Shown: positions 8,308 through 16,294, counted from the first letter of the stretch. The stretch: DNA of 21,508 bases from Pirellulales bacterium (GCA_025924495.1 JAICIG010000079.1:1-21508), one strand, 5' to 3'. Made by a program: numbers and translations. Notes: a model not told the origin generated them from the letters alone.

Positions 8308-9693
8308 TCAGCGCTCTTTGCCCCACTCGATGCAGAAGTAAAGTGCGTCGGATCGGTAGTCGTGCCAGCGACCATCGGGATGGATGGCGGCAAAGCGCTC
8401 GCCGCCCGCCGAAGAGGGCTGCCCCCGGTCCCAATTGAAATACTCCTGGCGTCTTCCCTCGCCAGTGACCCACACTCCCTTGATCTTTGCCATTCCGAGG
8501 AAGGTAGGCCCTTTGAGCTGGCCGGTAATGTATGCGTTTTCTTCGTCCGAACTGATAACCAGCAACCGGCCTTTGACCTTGGCCGCGACGAGCTGAGCCT
8601 CTTGCGGCGTGGCTCGCGTCAACGAAAACCAATACCAGCGGTCGTTGACTAAGATGGCGTCTTTCGGCGCTAGCCTGGGCCGCGGCGGCCCGCTTTTGCC
8701 GGGTTGGGGTTGTTCGACAGAATCATCAGGCGGCGTCGATTCGCTTTCGCCGTTCGCTTGATCCCCCAGCAAATCCCGTAGCGACCAGCGTTTTGTCTCG
8801 GACGCCGTGGACGGCGAGTTCGTCGGCGGCTGGTCGCCGGCCGTGCCGGGTATTCCGGTTCTGGACTCTCCGGCGTCGTGTTCATTGCCAGCGACAGGAG
8901 ACTTGTCGGGCTCGGCGCTAGAAGCCTCTTTCTTCGCAGCGCCGGCTTGTTCGTCAGGCAGCCCGGCCTCTTTGCCCGCAAGATCCGCGAGCGTGGGCTG
9001 AATCTTTGGCTGGCTCGTCGAATTGCGGTCGGTGTCGCCTGGCACGGACGATGATGCGGCATTGCCATCTGCTCCGGCACGCGCTATCTGTGGGTCGCCA
9101 GCCGTCGTACCTTGAGCAGCAAGCGTCTCTAGTTGTCGCTCGGTCGAATGTTCGCCTTCCCCTTGAGCTTGCCAGCCCCACACGGCCGCCCCGATGAGCG
9201 CCGTAGCGGCGCAGCCGACGGAAATCCATAGCCTGGCGCCTGCTGTCCGACTCCTTCGATAGCGCGCCGCTACGTCAAGCGATTTGGGCGGGCCGGCTGT
9301 CGCCTCGACTGCGTCCATGATCTGAGTCAGCGGAACCGGCGCCAGCGGGGGCGGCTTAATGGCAGCAGGCACAGTCGGCGAGGAAGTTGGCTGATGAGCC
9401 GGCCGTTTCGATTGCGCGGATCGCAACTCGGCGTCGTAGCGGGCCTTTGCCTTCGGATCGAGCAGACGTACTTTAGCGTCCGCCAATTCATTCAACAGCT
9501 GCTGTGACAATGCGGCGTGTTTGCCGAGTTGGTAGGTCCTGACGTGGGCCATCCGCTGGTCGGCGGCGGCCTCGATCACGTCGGCATCGTCTTCGAACAA
9601 CGTCAGCCCGAGCAGCCGGTAAGCGGTTGCCGGTTGCTCGCTGGCGCGAATGCCGAGCCATTTGTGGTAGGGATCGAACTGCTGATCAGCCAT
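8308..9693 (-). CDS. membrane protein: J-like N-terminus, TM helix, disordered linker, C-type-lectin-like domain
   Basis: Protein of 461 residues; AAGG lies a few bases before ATG 9693. Residues 1-90 form the planctomycete J-like module (DPYHKWLGI, AYRLLGLTLFEDD, RTYQLGKHAAL, LLDPKAKARYD), which resembles a DnaJ helix bundle but has no HPD motif, so it is unlikely to activate DnaK in the usual way. A single membrane helix (about 154-174) follows a basic RYRRSR segment, predicting J-like inside and C-terminus outside. Residues about 175-344 are Pro/Ser/Glu-rich and low in hydrophobics. Residues 345-461 look like a C-type lectin-like domain: GRLLVISSDEENAYI, YFNWDRGQPSSAGGE, GRWHDYRSDALYFCIEW. 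Only one Cys remains in that domain, so the usual disulfides are absent. Ligand and partners are unknown. Confidence 0.85.
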   Translation of the reverse strand: MADQQFDPYHKWLGIRASEQPATAYRLLGLTLFEDDADVIEAAADQRMAHVRTYQLGKHAALSQQLLNELADAKVRLLDPKAKARYDAELRSAQSKRPAHQPTSSPTVPAAIKPPPLAPVPLTQIMDAVEATAGPPKSLDVAARYRRSRTAGARLWISVGCAATALIGAAVWGWQAQGEGEHSTERQLETLAAQGTTAGDPQIARAGADGNAASSSVPGDTDRNSTSQPKIQPTLADLAGKEAGLPDEQAGAAKKEASSAEPDKSPVAGNEHDAGESRTGIPGTAGDQPPTNSPSTASETKRWSLRDLLGDQANGESESTPPDDSVEQPQPGKSGPPRPRLAPKDAILVNDRWYWFSLTRATPQEAQLVAAKVKGRLLVISSDEENAYITGQLKGPTFLGMAKIKGVWVTGEGRRQEYFNWDRGQPSSAGGERFAAIHPDGRWHDYRSDALYFCIEWGKER

Positions 9694-9741
9694 CGTCGCC
9701 TTTGACCCGGCCGCCTGTCGCCGCAGCGGTTCCAGTGCAAA

Positions 9742-9754
9742 CCCCTCTCAGGGG
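9742..9754 (-). other. small hairpin in the 5' leader of the J-like/CTLD gene
   Basis: CCCCT and AGGGG flank a three-base loop, giving a 5-bp stem. If the proposed promoter at 9759-9787 is used, this hairpin lies at the very 5' end of the transcript. The inverted repeat is seen; a regulatory or stabilising role is only inferred. Confidence 0.3.
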
Positions 9755-9758
9755 CTAA

Positions 9759-9787
9759 ATTGTAGCAGCGATCGCCTGGAGCGTGAA
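9759..9787 (-). promoter_or_regulatory. possible sigma70-type promoter for the J-like/CTLD gene
   Basis: On the minus strand a TACAAT box (9759-9764; 5 of 6 consensus bases) is preceded at 17 bases by TTCACG (9782-9787; 4 of 6). It would start transcription about 60 bases before the ATG at 9693. It lies in the divergent gap between this gene and the C25 peptidase. Found by eye and not tested. Confidence 0.35.
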
Positions 9788-9976
9788 GCAACCCCTCCAC
9801 GCGCGAAAAGACCGCAAGCAGCGGATAATTGTTCGGGCCTTACCGCCGTAGAATCACTAGCAGCCGAATAAGCTGGACTTGCCGCCGAACTTGGGCGGTC
9901 GCTAGAGTGCGAGTAGGTCGTCGCGAATGTCTGAACGAATGCGATCCCGCGGCGAATGACCTGAGAGCGTACGCTG

Positions 9977-11557
9977 ATGCAATGGGCTTGGATCTTATGG
10001 GCGACTTTGGCTATGCCGAGCCAGGCGGTAGACACCGCAGTGGTTTGTCCCGCCGAATTTCGCCCCGCGCTATCGCCGTGGCTCGAATATCGCCAGGCGC
10101 AGGGTCGCCGGATTGTCTTGATCGATAGCCAAGGCAAGGCCGAACAGATTCGCGCCGCGATCCGCAAAGTCGCTAACTCGGGCCAGTTGAAAGCCGTGAT
10201 GCTCGTAGGCGATGCACTACCAAGCGGAACACGCACGGCGGCCAACGCCGCCAAGACCATTCCCACGCATCTGGCGCGCGCGAAGGTGAATGTCAACTGG
10301 GGAAGCGAGCCCGAAATTGCGACCGACAATTGGTATGCCGATCTCGACGACGACCAAATCCCCGATGTAGCGATAGGAAGATTGACGGTCGATTCGGCGG
10401 CGGAGCTCAGCCGGATGGTCCGCAAAATCCTCAACTATGAACGCGAGCAAGGCGCCGACTTATGGCGCCGGCAAATTCATTTGATCGCCGGCCTGGGCGG
10501 ATTCGGCCAGTTAGCCGATGCCACGCTCGAAGCGGCCGCCAAGTCGATCCTGACCGAAGGCATTCCGGCTCGCTACGCCAGTTCAATGACCTACGCGAGT
10601 TGGCGCAGTCCCTACTGCCCGGAGCCAGAGCGATTCAACGAAACCACGGTCGATCGGCTGAACGACGGCTGCTTGTTTTGGGTTTATCTGGGGCACGGCC
10701 AACGTCGCGAGGTTGACCGGCTGCAAGCGCCTGGGGGAAATCATCGCATCCTCGATTGCGGCGATATGGCCCGGTTGCGCGCAAAACACGGCGCGCCGAT
10801 TGCGTTGTTCTTGGCCTGCTATACCGGCGCGTTCGACGCAGAAGACTGCCTGGCCGAGGAAATGCTGCGCGCCGAAGGGGGGCCTGTGGCGGTCATCAGC
10901 GGTTCGCGCGTGACGATGCCCTACGCCATGAGCGTGTTAGGCACGGAGATGCTCAAAGAGTGTTTTCGTCAACAGCGGGAAACAATCGGTGAAGTGCTGC
11001 TCTACGCCAAACGCAACTCGATGCTCAATCCGCGCACCGATCAGCGCAGCAAGACGCTCGACAGCCTGGCAGTCTTACTCAACCCGCAAGGCGGAGACCC
11101 GGCCGAAGAGCGCGCCGAACACTTGTTGCTGTTCAACTTGTTAGGCGATCCGCTGCTGCGATTGCGGCATCCGCGCGAAGTCAAATTAGATGTCCCCTCG
11201 ACGGCTGTCGCGGGAGAGCGCCTGCGGGTGAGCGGCAGGAGCGACGTTGACGGCGAAGCGCTGGTGGAACTGGTCGTGCGCCGCGATCGCTTGACCTTTA
11301 GCCCCGAGTCTCGCAATCAATATCATCCTTCGTCGGAGACCGCCCGCGACTACGAAGAGACTTACCGCCGCGCCAACGATGCACGGCTTTGCTCGCAGAT
11401 CGTGCGGGTGCAAAATGGCCGGTTTACGGCGGAGTTGGAACCGCCGCTCGACGCCTGGGGCGATTGTCACGTGCGCGTCTTCGTGCAAGGCGAGCGCGAC
11501 TTCGCCGCCAGCGCCGCCGACATCGACGTGCAACGTCCCCAACGAAAGGCGAAGTGA
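9977..11557 (+). CDS. secreted C25-family (gingipain-type) cysteine peptidase
   Basis: Protein of 526 residues with an N-terminal Sec signal peptide (MQWAWILWATLAMPSQA, cleavage probably after Ala17). The caspase-like catalytic region shows the family's His and Cys in context: FWVYLGHGQRREV (His240) and PIALFLACYTGAFD (Cys281), followed by LAEEMLRAEGGPVAVISGSR. An earlier strand reads AVMLVGDA and WYADLDDDQIPDVAIGRL, which also fits peptidase C25. The last ~120 residues (DVPSTAVAGERLRVSG...) look like an Ig-like beta domain. No sorting signal is visible at the basic C-terminus (RPQRKAK). ATG 9977 has GAGAG at 9963-9967. Substrate unknown; secretion and peptidase activity are inferred from the motifs. 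Confidence 0.85.
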   Translation: MQWAWILWATLAMPSQAVDTAVVCPAEFRPALSPWLEYRQAQGRRIVLIDSQGKAEQIRAAIRKVANSGQLKAVMLVGDALPSGTRTAANAAKTIPTHLARAKVNVNWGSEPEIATDNWYADLDDDQIPDVAIGRLTVDSAAELSRMVRKILNYEREQGADLWRRQIHLIAGLGGFGQLADATLEAAAKSILTEGIPARYASSMTYASWRSPYCPEPERFNETTVDRLNDGCLFWVYLGHGQRREVDRLQAPGGNHRILDCGDMARLRAKHGAPIALFLACYTGAFDAEDCLAEEMLRAEGGPVAVISGSRVTMPYAMSVLGTEMLKECFRQQRETIGEVLLYAKRNSMLNPRTDQRSKTLDSLAVLLNPQGGDPAEERAEHLLLFNLLGDPLLRLRHPREVKLDVPSTAVAGERLRVSGRSDVDGEALVELVVRRDRLTFSPESRNQYHPSSETARDYEETYRRANDARLCSQIVRVQNGRFTAELEPPLDAWGDCHVRVFVQGERDFAASAADIDVQRPQRKAK

Positions 11558-11570
11558 GAACGGCGCGCAG

Positions 11571-13637
11571 TTATTTGGCTGCTTGCGGTCCCATCTCGTG
11601 TACGGCGTCGACCAGGGCGATCACGTTCTCGACGGGCGTCTGCTGCAAGACGCCATGGCCGAGATTGAAGATGTGCCCCGGCCGGCCCGCGGCCTGTTGC
11701 AGCACCTCTTTAGCTCGGCGACGGATCTCGTCGGGTTGGGCGAGGAGCACGAGTGGGTCAAGATTGCCCTGCACCCCCTTATCATAGCCGACGGTCCGCC
11801 AGGCATCGTCGAGTCGGACCCGCCAATCGACGCCAATCACCGCCCCGCCTGCTTCCGACAACAGCGGCAACAATGCTGGGTTGCCGGTCGCGAAATTGAT
11901 CACAGGCGCGCCGGGCGACAGGCCTTCGACGATCGACTTCGTGTGCGGCAACACGTAGCGGCGGTAGTCGTCGGGTCCCAGGCAGCCCACCCAACTGTCA
12001 AATAACTGCACGGCTTGCGCGCCGGCGGCGATTTGAGCATTGAGGTACCGCGTGACGGAACGTGCCAACCGGCCCATCAATTCGTGCCAGGCGCCCTCGT
12101 TGCGATACATCAGCGTCTTGGTGTGCAGGTAGCTGCGGCTGGCGCCCCCTTCAATCACATAGCTGGCCAGCGTGAACGGCGCCCCGGCAAAGCCGATCAC
12201 TGGAATCGATTCATCCAGCCCGGCCCGCGTCAGCCGCACGGTTTCCATCACGAAATCGAGCGCGTCGACCCCTTCTAATTCCAATACACGGTCAACGTCG
12301 GCGGCTTCGCGCACTGGGTTATGGATCACCGGACCTTCGCCGTGTGCGAATTCCAACTCGATTCCCATCGGCTCGAGCATCGGCAGCAAGTCGGAAAAAA
12401 TGATCGCCGCATCAACGCCCAAGCGGTTGACGGCCGTGATCATCACTTCTGCGCAGAGCGACGGGTTCTTGCACAGCTCAAGGAAAGTTGTCTTGGCGCG
12501 CACCTCGCGGTATTCGGCCATATAGCGGCCGGCCTGCCGCATCAGCCAGATGGGTACTCGGTCGCATGGTTCGCGCCGGCAGGCTTTCATGAAGGGGCTA
12601 TTATGCCAGGCGGGAATTTTGCCGCCGGAGGATGCAGACGGCGATATCACGCGGGCGCCTGAGTTGTGCGAGCCTCGCTTTCGCGCCACCAACAGACCGC
12701 TGGCTGCCGCCGCCTCGCTGACCAGATGGCCCATCTTCGGATGTTCGGGCTCCAAATCCACCGGCAGTTCGTGCTCTTGCAACATTTCTGACGTGGTCGG
12801 CCCGATCGAGGCGACGACCGTCTTACGAAAGCTCTCTCGCAGCTCGTCCGCCAAACCCAGTTGTCGAGCCATCCGCAGCAAATTGGTTACTTGGTGGGCC
12901 GAGGTGAACATGGCCAGATCGATCTCGCCGGCAACCAGAGCCCGGATATTGGCTTCCAACGGGCCCGTATCCGCGGGCAAATCGTAGCCATACACTTTGA
13001 CGCTTAGCACGCGGGCGCCGCGCGCCTCGAGTCCCGCCGTCAGGCTGACGTTCGGATTGCCATATTCCTGGACCGCCACGGTCAGGTTGGCGACGGGCAC
13101 GTACAGATCGATCGTTTGCAGCACTTCGCGCCAGGTATTTGGTTCCGGCGCGATGAAGCTGGGGCGGATCTCGAGTTCCTTCAGCGCTGCCACTGGCTTC
13201 GGGCCGCGAGCCACGGTGGCGGCATCGCCGAGCGCCGTCAAAAACCGGGGCCGGTCGACATGTCGTTCGATTTGGGCCGCCAACTGCCGCGTGCCGACGC
13301 CGGTTTGCAGGATCACCACGTCGATCTGCCCGCTGATCAACCGATTAGCGAAATCGATCGCCTCGCGGGGATCTTCGACCGGTGTCTCCCGCATAGAAGG
13401 GCTGACGGAGGCAACTCCTCGGAACCGTTCAATCAGACGCACCATGTCCTGGGCGCGGCGGCTTTCGAAAGCGGCCACGCGCAAGCCATGAAAGTCGGGG
13501 GCGGCGGCTTCAGTCGACAAGTCCACAAACTCCAGGGGGTTAGATCGCTCAGGCGCCCGGAAACGGTCGCGGTTTGACGAGTCCAATGCTACCCGGCGCT
13601 CTGCAGGGTGGAAAGCCTGGGGCGCCGCCGTACGCAT
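11571..13637 (-). CDS. hemE: fused uroporphyrinogen-III synthase / uroporphyrinogen decarboxylase (HemD-HemE)
   Basis: One chain of up to 688 residues. Residues about 50-320 form a HemD-like domain (GLRVAAFESRRAQDM, VVILQTGVGTRQL, AMFTSAHQVTNLL, VASIGPTTSEML), which would close hydroxymethylbilane to uroporphyrinogen III. A short linker leads to a complete HemE domain, residues 350-688: signature PIWLMRQAGR (362-371), catalytic Asp416 in FSDLL, GFAGAPFTLASY with Tyr493, FDSW with Ser548, and NLGHGV with His661. It decarboxylates uroporphyrinogen III to coproporphyrinogen III in heme synthesis. No ribosome binding site precedes ATG 13637. TTG 13520, preceded by GGAG at 9 bases, would give 649 residues starting just before the HemD fold and may be the true start. 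It converges on the C25 gene with a 13-base gap. Confidence 0.92.
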   Translation of the reverse strand: MRTAAPQAFHPAERRVALDSSNRDRFRAPERSNPLEFVDLSTEAAAPDFHGLRVAAFESRRAQDMVRLIERFRGVASVSPSMRETPVEDPREAIDFANRLISGQIDVVILQTGVGTRQLAAQIERHVDRPRFLTALGDAATVARGPKPVAALKELEIRPSFIAPEPNTWREVLQTIDLYVPVANLTVAVQEYGNPNVSLTAGLEARGARVLSVKVYGYDLPADTGPLEANIRALVAGEIDLAMFTSAHQVTNLLRMARQLGLADELRESFRKTVVASIGPTTSEMLQEHELPVDLEPEHPKMGHLVSEAAAASGLLVARKRGSHNSGARVISPSASSGGKIPAWHNSPFMKACRREPCDRVPIWLMRQAGRYMAEYREVRAKTTFLELCKNPSLCAEVMITAVNRLGVDAAIIFSDLLPMLEPMGIELEFAHGEGPVIHNPVREAADVDRVLELEGVDALDFVMETVRLTRAGLDESIPVIGFAGAPFTLASYVIEGGASRSYLHTKTLMYRNEGAWHELMGRLARSVTRYLNAQIAAGAQAVQLFDSWVGCLGPDDYRRYVLPHTKSIVEGLSPGAPVINFATGNPALLPLLSEAGGAVIGVDWRVRLDDAWRTVGYDKGVQGNLDPLVLLAQPDEIRRRAKEVLQQAAGRPGHIFNLGHGVLQQTPVENVIALVDAVHEMGPQAAK

Positions 13638-13658
13638 CAGCCAGTTTTGATATTTTTC

Positions 13659-13687
13659 TTGACCTTTTGAGGGGTAACTCCGATGAT
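13659..13687 (+). promoter_or_regulatory. possible sigma70-type promoter upstream of the DUF1501 gene
   Basis: TTGACC (13659-13664; 5 of 6) is followed after 17 bases by GATGAT (13682-13687; 4 of 6). It lies in the divergent region between hemDE and the DUF1501 gene and would give a 5' leader of about 155 bases. It is incompatible with translation of the mini-ORF at 13683, because transcription would start after that ATG. Weak evidence. Confidence 0.25.
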
Positions 13688-13784
13688 GACGTCGCTAGAC
13701 CAATTTGGATCGTTTGGCAGCGAATCACAATCACGGCCGACAATGGCCGCCAGAGCGCTAATGTTGCCAGGCGATGGGCCCTGA
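13683..13784 (+). CDS. possible 33-codon upstream mini-ORF
   Basis: ATG 13683 is preceded at 8 bases by a good ribosome binding site, GAGGGG (13669-13674), and reads 33 codons to TGA 13782-13784. It ends 63 bases before the DUF1501 start. The product (MMTSLDQFGSFGSE...) has no recognisable domain, signal or membrane segment. It could be a leader peptide or a chance ORF; the ribosome binding site is the only support, and the alternative reading is the -10/-35 pair that overlaps it. Confidence 0.2.
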   Translation: MMTSLDQFGSFGSESQSRPTMAARALMLPGDGP

Positions 13785-13847
13785 GTCGCCGCGGAGAGGG
13801 CAACCGAGTCGAAGTGAGCCACCAAGCCGAAATCAAGGAGCTATCCC

Positions 13848-15176
13848 ATGTTAAATCTATGGGGACGTCGATACGGCAGCGATTGTGAAGGCATTCATCG
13901 TCGTGGATTCTTGAAGGTCGGTTCTTTGGCGCTCTCGGGCCTGACGCTTCCCGGCTTGATGAAGGCTCGGGCCGAAGCGGCCGCCGCCGGGCGAACGGCG
14001 AAAGACACCTCGGTCATCTGGCTCTGGCTAGCCGGCGGCCCCAGCCACATCGAAACCTTCGACCCCAAAATGGACGCGCCGGTCGAGTTCCGCAGCACTG
14101 TCGGCGACGTCGAAACGGCTATCCCCGGGGTGAGAATTGGCGGCCTGTTGCCGCAAATGGCGAAATCGGCCAAGCGGATGGCGTTCATTCGCTCGTTTGC
14201 GCATGGCAATTCGGGCCATGCTGGCGGCACGCACTATGTAATGACCGGAACCGATCATCCGCCCGCCGACGCCGGCGCCCAACCGATCAAGCCCTCGTTC
14301 GGTTCGGTTTTAGCGCGTTTGCGCGGCACGAACAATACGCTTACGGGCATGCCGAATTACGTCCGCCTCTCGGGCGTGTATGCCGACGGCCCCAGTTGGC
14401 TCGGCGCTACCTACGCTCCCTTCGATACTGGCGGGCAGGCTCGCAACAACATGAATCTCGCCGTCAACCTTGACCGGGTCGGCGACCGTCGCCACTTGCT
14501 CACCAGCCTCGACAAACTCAATCGCGAAGTTGATCGCAGCGGGCTTATGGCCGGGCTCGACCAGTTCGAAGGTCAGGCTTTCGATTTGATTTTGGGCAAA
14601 GCCAAACAAGCCTTTGATCTCGAGCAGGAAGATCCACGAGTTCGCGAATGGTATAGCTCGCCGGGCACTTCGCTCGGCGATCAATTGTTGTTGGCTCGTC
14701 GGTTGTGCGAAGCGGGCTGCGGCTTTGTGACGCTCAACTACACCAACTCATATCAGGCCTGGGACATGCACGAGAAGATCGCGCCGCAATTGCAGCAGGC
14801 GTGCCCGCCGCTGGATCGCGCAATCTCGGTCTTCCTTGAAGATCTGGCACAGCGCGGATTATCCGAAAAGATCTTGCTCGTCATCACCGGCGAGTTCGGC
14901 CGCACGCCGCGCGTGAATGGCGTCGCCGGGCGCGATCACTGGGGACCGCTCTGCACGCTGGCTCTGGCCGGCGGCGGCTTGAAGATGGGCCAAATGATCG
15001 GCGAGTCGTCGGCCAAGGCCGAAGTGCCGAAGAGCACGCCCATCGAGCCGAAGCACCTAATGGCCACCATCTTCCACGTGCTTGGCATCGACCCGCGAGT
15101 GCAAGTCCTCGACCAGGCCGGCCGGCCGCAGTACTTGCTGCCGGATGAAGCACAGCCAATTGCGGAACTGGTTTAG
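13848..15176 (+). CDS. DUF1501 protein with Tat signal
   Basis: Protein of 442 residues of the DUF1501 family, abundant in planctomycetes and related in fold to sulfatases/alkaline phosphatases. The twin-arginine leader reads HRRGFLKVGSLALSGLTLPG (Arg18-Arg19), so export of a folded, probably cofactor-containing protein is expected. Family motifs are IWLWLAGGPSHIETFDPKMD near the N-terminus, HYVMTGTDHPPADAG, and GEFGRTPRVNGVAGRDHWG towards the C-terminus. ATG 13848 has AAGGAG at 13835-13840, 7 bases upstream. In planctomycetes such genes often pair with DUF1549/DUF1553 cytochrome-like genes; no such partner is present here, so it appears to stand alone. Substrate unknown. Confidence 0.92.
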   Translation: MLNLWGRRYGSDCEGIHRRGFLKVGSLALSGLTLPGLMKARAEAAAAGRTAKDTSVIWLWLAGGPSHIETFDPKMDAPVEFRSTVGDVETAIPGVRIGGLLPQMAKSAKRMAFIRSFAHGNSGHAGGTHYVMTGTDHPPADAGAQPIKPSFGSVLARLRGTNNTLTGMPNYVRLSGVYADGPSWLGATYAPFDTGGQARNNMNLAVNLDRVGDRRHLLTSLDKLNREVDRSGLMAGLDQFEGQAFDLILGKAKQAFDLEQEDPRVREWYSSPGTSLGDQLLLARRLCEAGCGFVTLNYTNSYQAWDMHEKIAPQLQQACPPLDRAISVFLEDLAQRGLSEKILLVITGEFGRTPRVNGVAGRDHWGPLCTLALAGGGLKMGQMIGESSAKAEVPKSTPIEPKHLMATIFHVLGIDPRVQVLDQAGRPQYLLPDEAQPIAELV

Positions 15177-15233
15177 CCGTACGACGCTTAAACAGGCCGT
15201 GCTCGCCATTGAGAAGCATTGGCGGAGCCCGTT

Positions 15234-16031
15234 CTACGGCACTTGTTCGCCCAGACCGTCTTCGTCGCCTGCGGCGGCGGTGAGCATGGCTTTCACAGCT
15301 TCTGCTGCCGTCGCTTCGTTGAGAAAACGCACGGCGCCGTCCGCCGTCATCACCATCGCGCCGCCGATGTGATGGCTGGAAATGCTCGGCTGTGAGGCGT
15401 CGTTAATCTTGAAGCTCATCCTGTCGAACTCCAGATCGCGCGGCTCGGCCCAGTGAATGTCGGAATCGGCGATCTCGACAATCATCACCGTGTGCGAGGG
15501 CCCATCGCTGATATCGTCCACCTTCATCGCTCCTACGGGCGGCGACGCCGTCTGCGGCCCGACTACCATCACGTAATTCGTGAATCCGCTGCCGAACGGC
15601 GCCGCGCTTTCAGGACAGCGATAGACCGATTCGTATGATCCGTTGCAGGCGGCCAGGCAGGCCAGGTTCTTCGGGCTGTTCCAAGGCTGGCCCTGATCGT
15701 ATTGCATATAAAACGTGCTCGAGTCAAGGAAAGGCGTTATTGCCGTTCGCCAGCTATGCATGGGTTTGCCGTTGCTGTCGCGTGCGACGGCCGGCGGGAA
15801 GCATTCGTAAACATCGTGATAGTTAAGCAGTCCGACGCCGATCTGCTTTAAGTTATTAATGCACATCGAAGCCCGCGCGCGAGCCCGGGCCGCATGGATC
15901 GTTGGCAGCACCAACTGCACCACGATGGCGAGCAAAGCGCTCAACACAACCATTGAGCACAACAGCTTGCGGACGCTGAATTGAAAACGCTTTGCCGGCG
16001 GTTGCATCGGAATGGCTTTGCCTGCTGACAT
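15234..16031 (-). CDS. DUF1559 protein without a prepilin cleavage site
   Basis: Protein of 265 residues. ATG 16031 is chosen because the conserved region starts soon after and the longer frame to 16178 would run into the upstream gene. The DUF1559 core is clear: SMCINNLKQIGVGLLNYHDV, CFPPAV, and at the C-terminus HHIGGAMVMTADGAVRFLNE, the family's H-x9-DG element. The N-terminus differs from the usual pseudopilin leader: instead of GFTLVELLV it has FSVRKLLCSMVVLSALLAIV, a plain membrane anchor (about residues 23-44) with no Gly/Ala-Phe-x-x-x-Glu cleavage site. It is therefore expected to stay anchored and not be processed by prepilin peptidase. It lies 44 bases downstream of the DUF5989 gene on the same strand. 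Confidence 0.88.
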   Translation of the reverse strand: MSAGKAIPMQPPAKRFQFSVRKLLCSMVVLSALLAIVVQLVLPTIHAARARARASMCINNLKQIGVGLLNYHDVYECFPPAVARDSNGKPMHSWRTAITPFLDSSTFYMQYDQGQPWNSPKNLACLAACNGSYESVYRCPESAAPFGSGFTNYVMVVGPQTASPPVGAMKVDDISDGPSHTVMIVEIADSDIHWAEPRDLEFDRMSFKINDASQPSISSHHIGGAMVMTADGAVRFLNEATAAEAVKAMLTAAAGDEDGLGEQVP

Positions 16032-16075
16032 GGTTGTCTCAGTGCAAGGTGCCGCGCGACGGCGCGCCGCCTGAA

Positions 16076-16294
16076 TCAGTTTTGCATCGGATAGATGAAG
16101 GGCGCCGGGCCCGTGCCGCTCAGCACGGCAAGCATGGCAAGCAGCAAAATCACGAGTGCGATCGGCGCCAACCACCACGCCTTGTTGATTTTCAAAAACA
16201 GCCGGAATTCGCGAAGCAGACCCGAGCCGCGAGCGTCCGGCCGGTCGCGGACGTCCGCAGGATCGGAACGAGGCTGCGAGCTTTGTTCGGGCAC
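16076..16294 (-). CDS. DUF5989 family membrane mini-protein
   Basis: Protein of 72 residues. The start is GTG 16294, supported by a ribosome binding site GGGAG (plus-strand CTCCC 16302-16306) 7 bases upstream. A polar N-terminus (1-25) is followed by GLLREFRLFLKINKAWWLAP and a single membrane helix (about 42-59), then GPAPFIYPM. This matches the DUF5989 pattern of a basic amphipathic LREF..F segment, a WW pair and a terminal APFIY. In other genomes such genes sit beside SxtJ, carbamoyltransferase and SGNH-hydrolase genes of cell-surface glycan loci. Here the SGNH hydrolase is the divergent neighbour. Function unknown; too small for confident homology beyond pattern. Confidence 0.8.
   Translation of the reverse strand: MPEQSSQPRSDPADVRDRPDARGSGLLREFRLFLKINKAWWLAPIALVILLLAMLAVLSGTGPAPFIYPMQN

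Noticed and set aside
7966..8652. Plus-strand frame of 228 codons spanning the end of the kinase-like gene and the 3' part of the J-like/CTLD gene
   Set aside because: It overlaps two well-supported genes in other frames and has no conserved motif.
15176..15240. GCCGTA/TACGGC repeat between the convergent DUF1501 and DUF1559 genes as a bidirectional terminator
   Set aside because: The arms are only 6 bases and 53 bases apart, with no U-tract on either strand.
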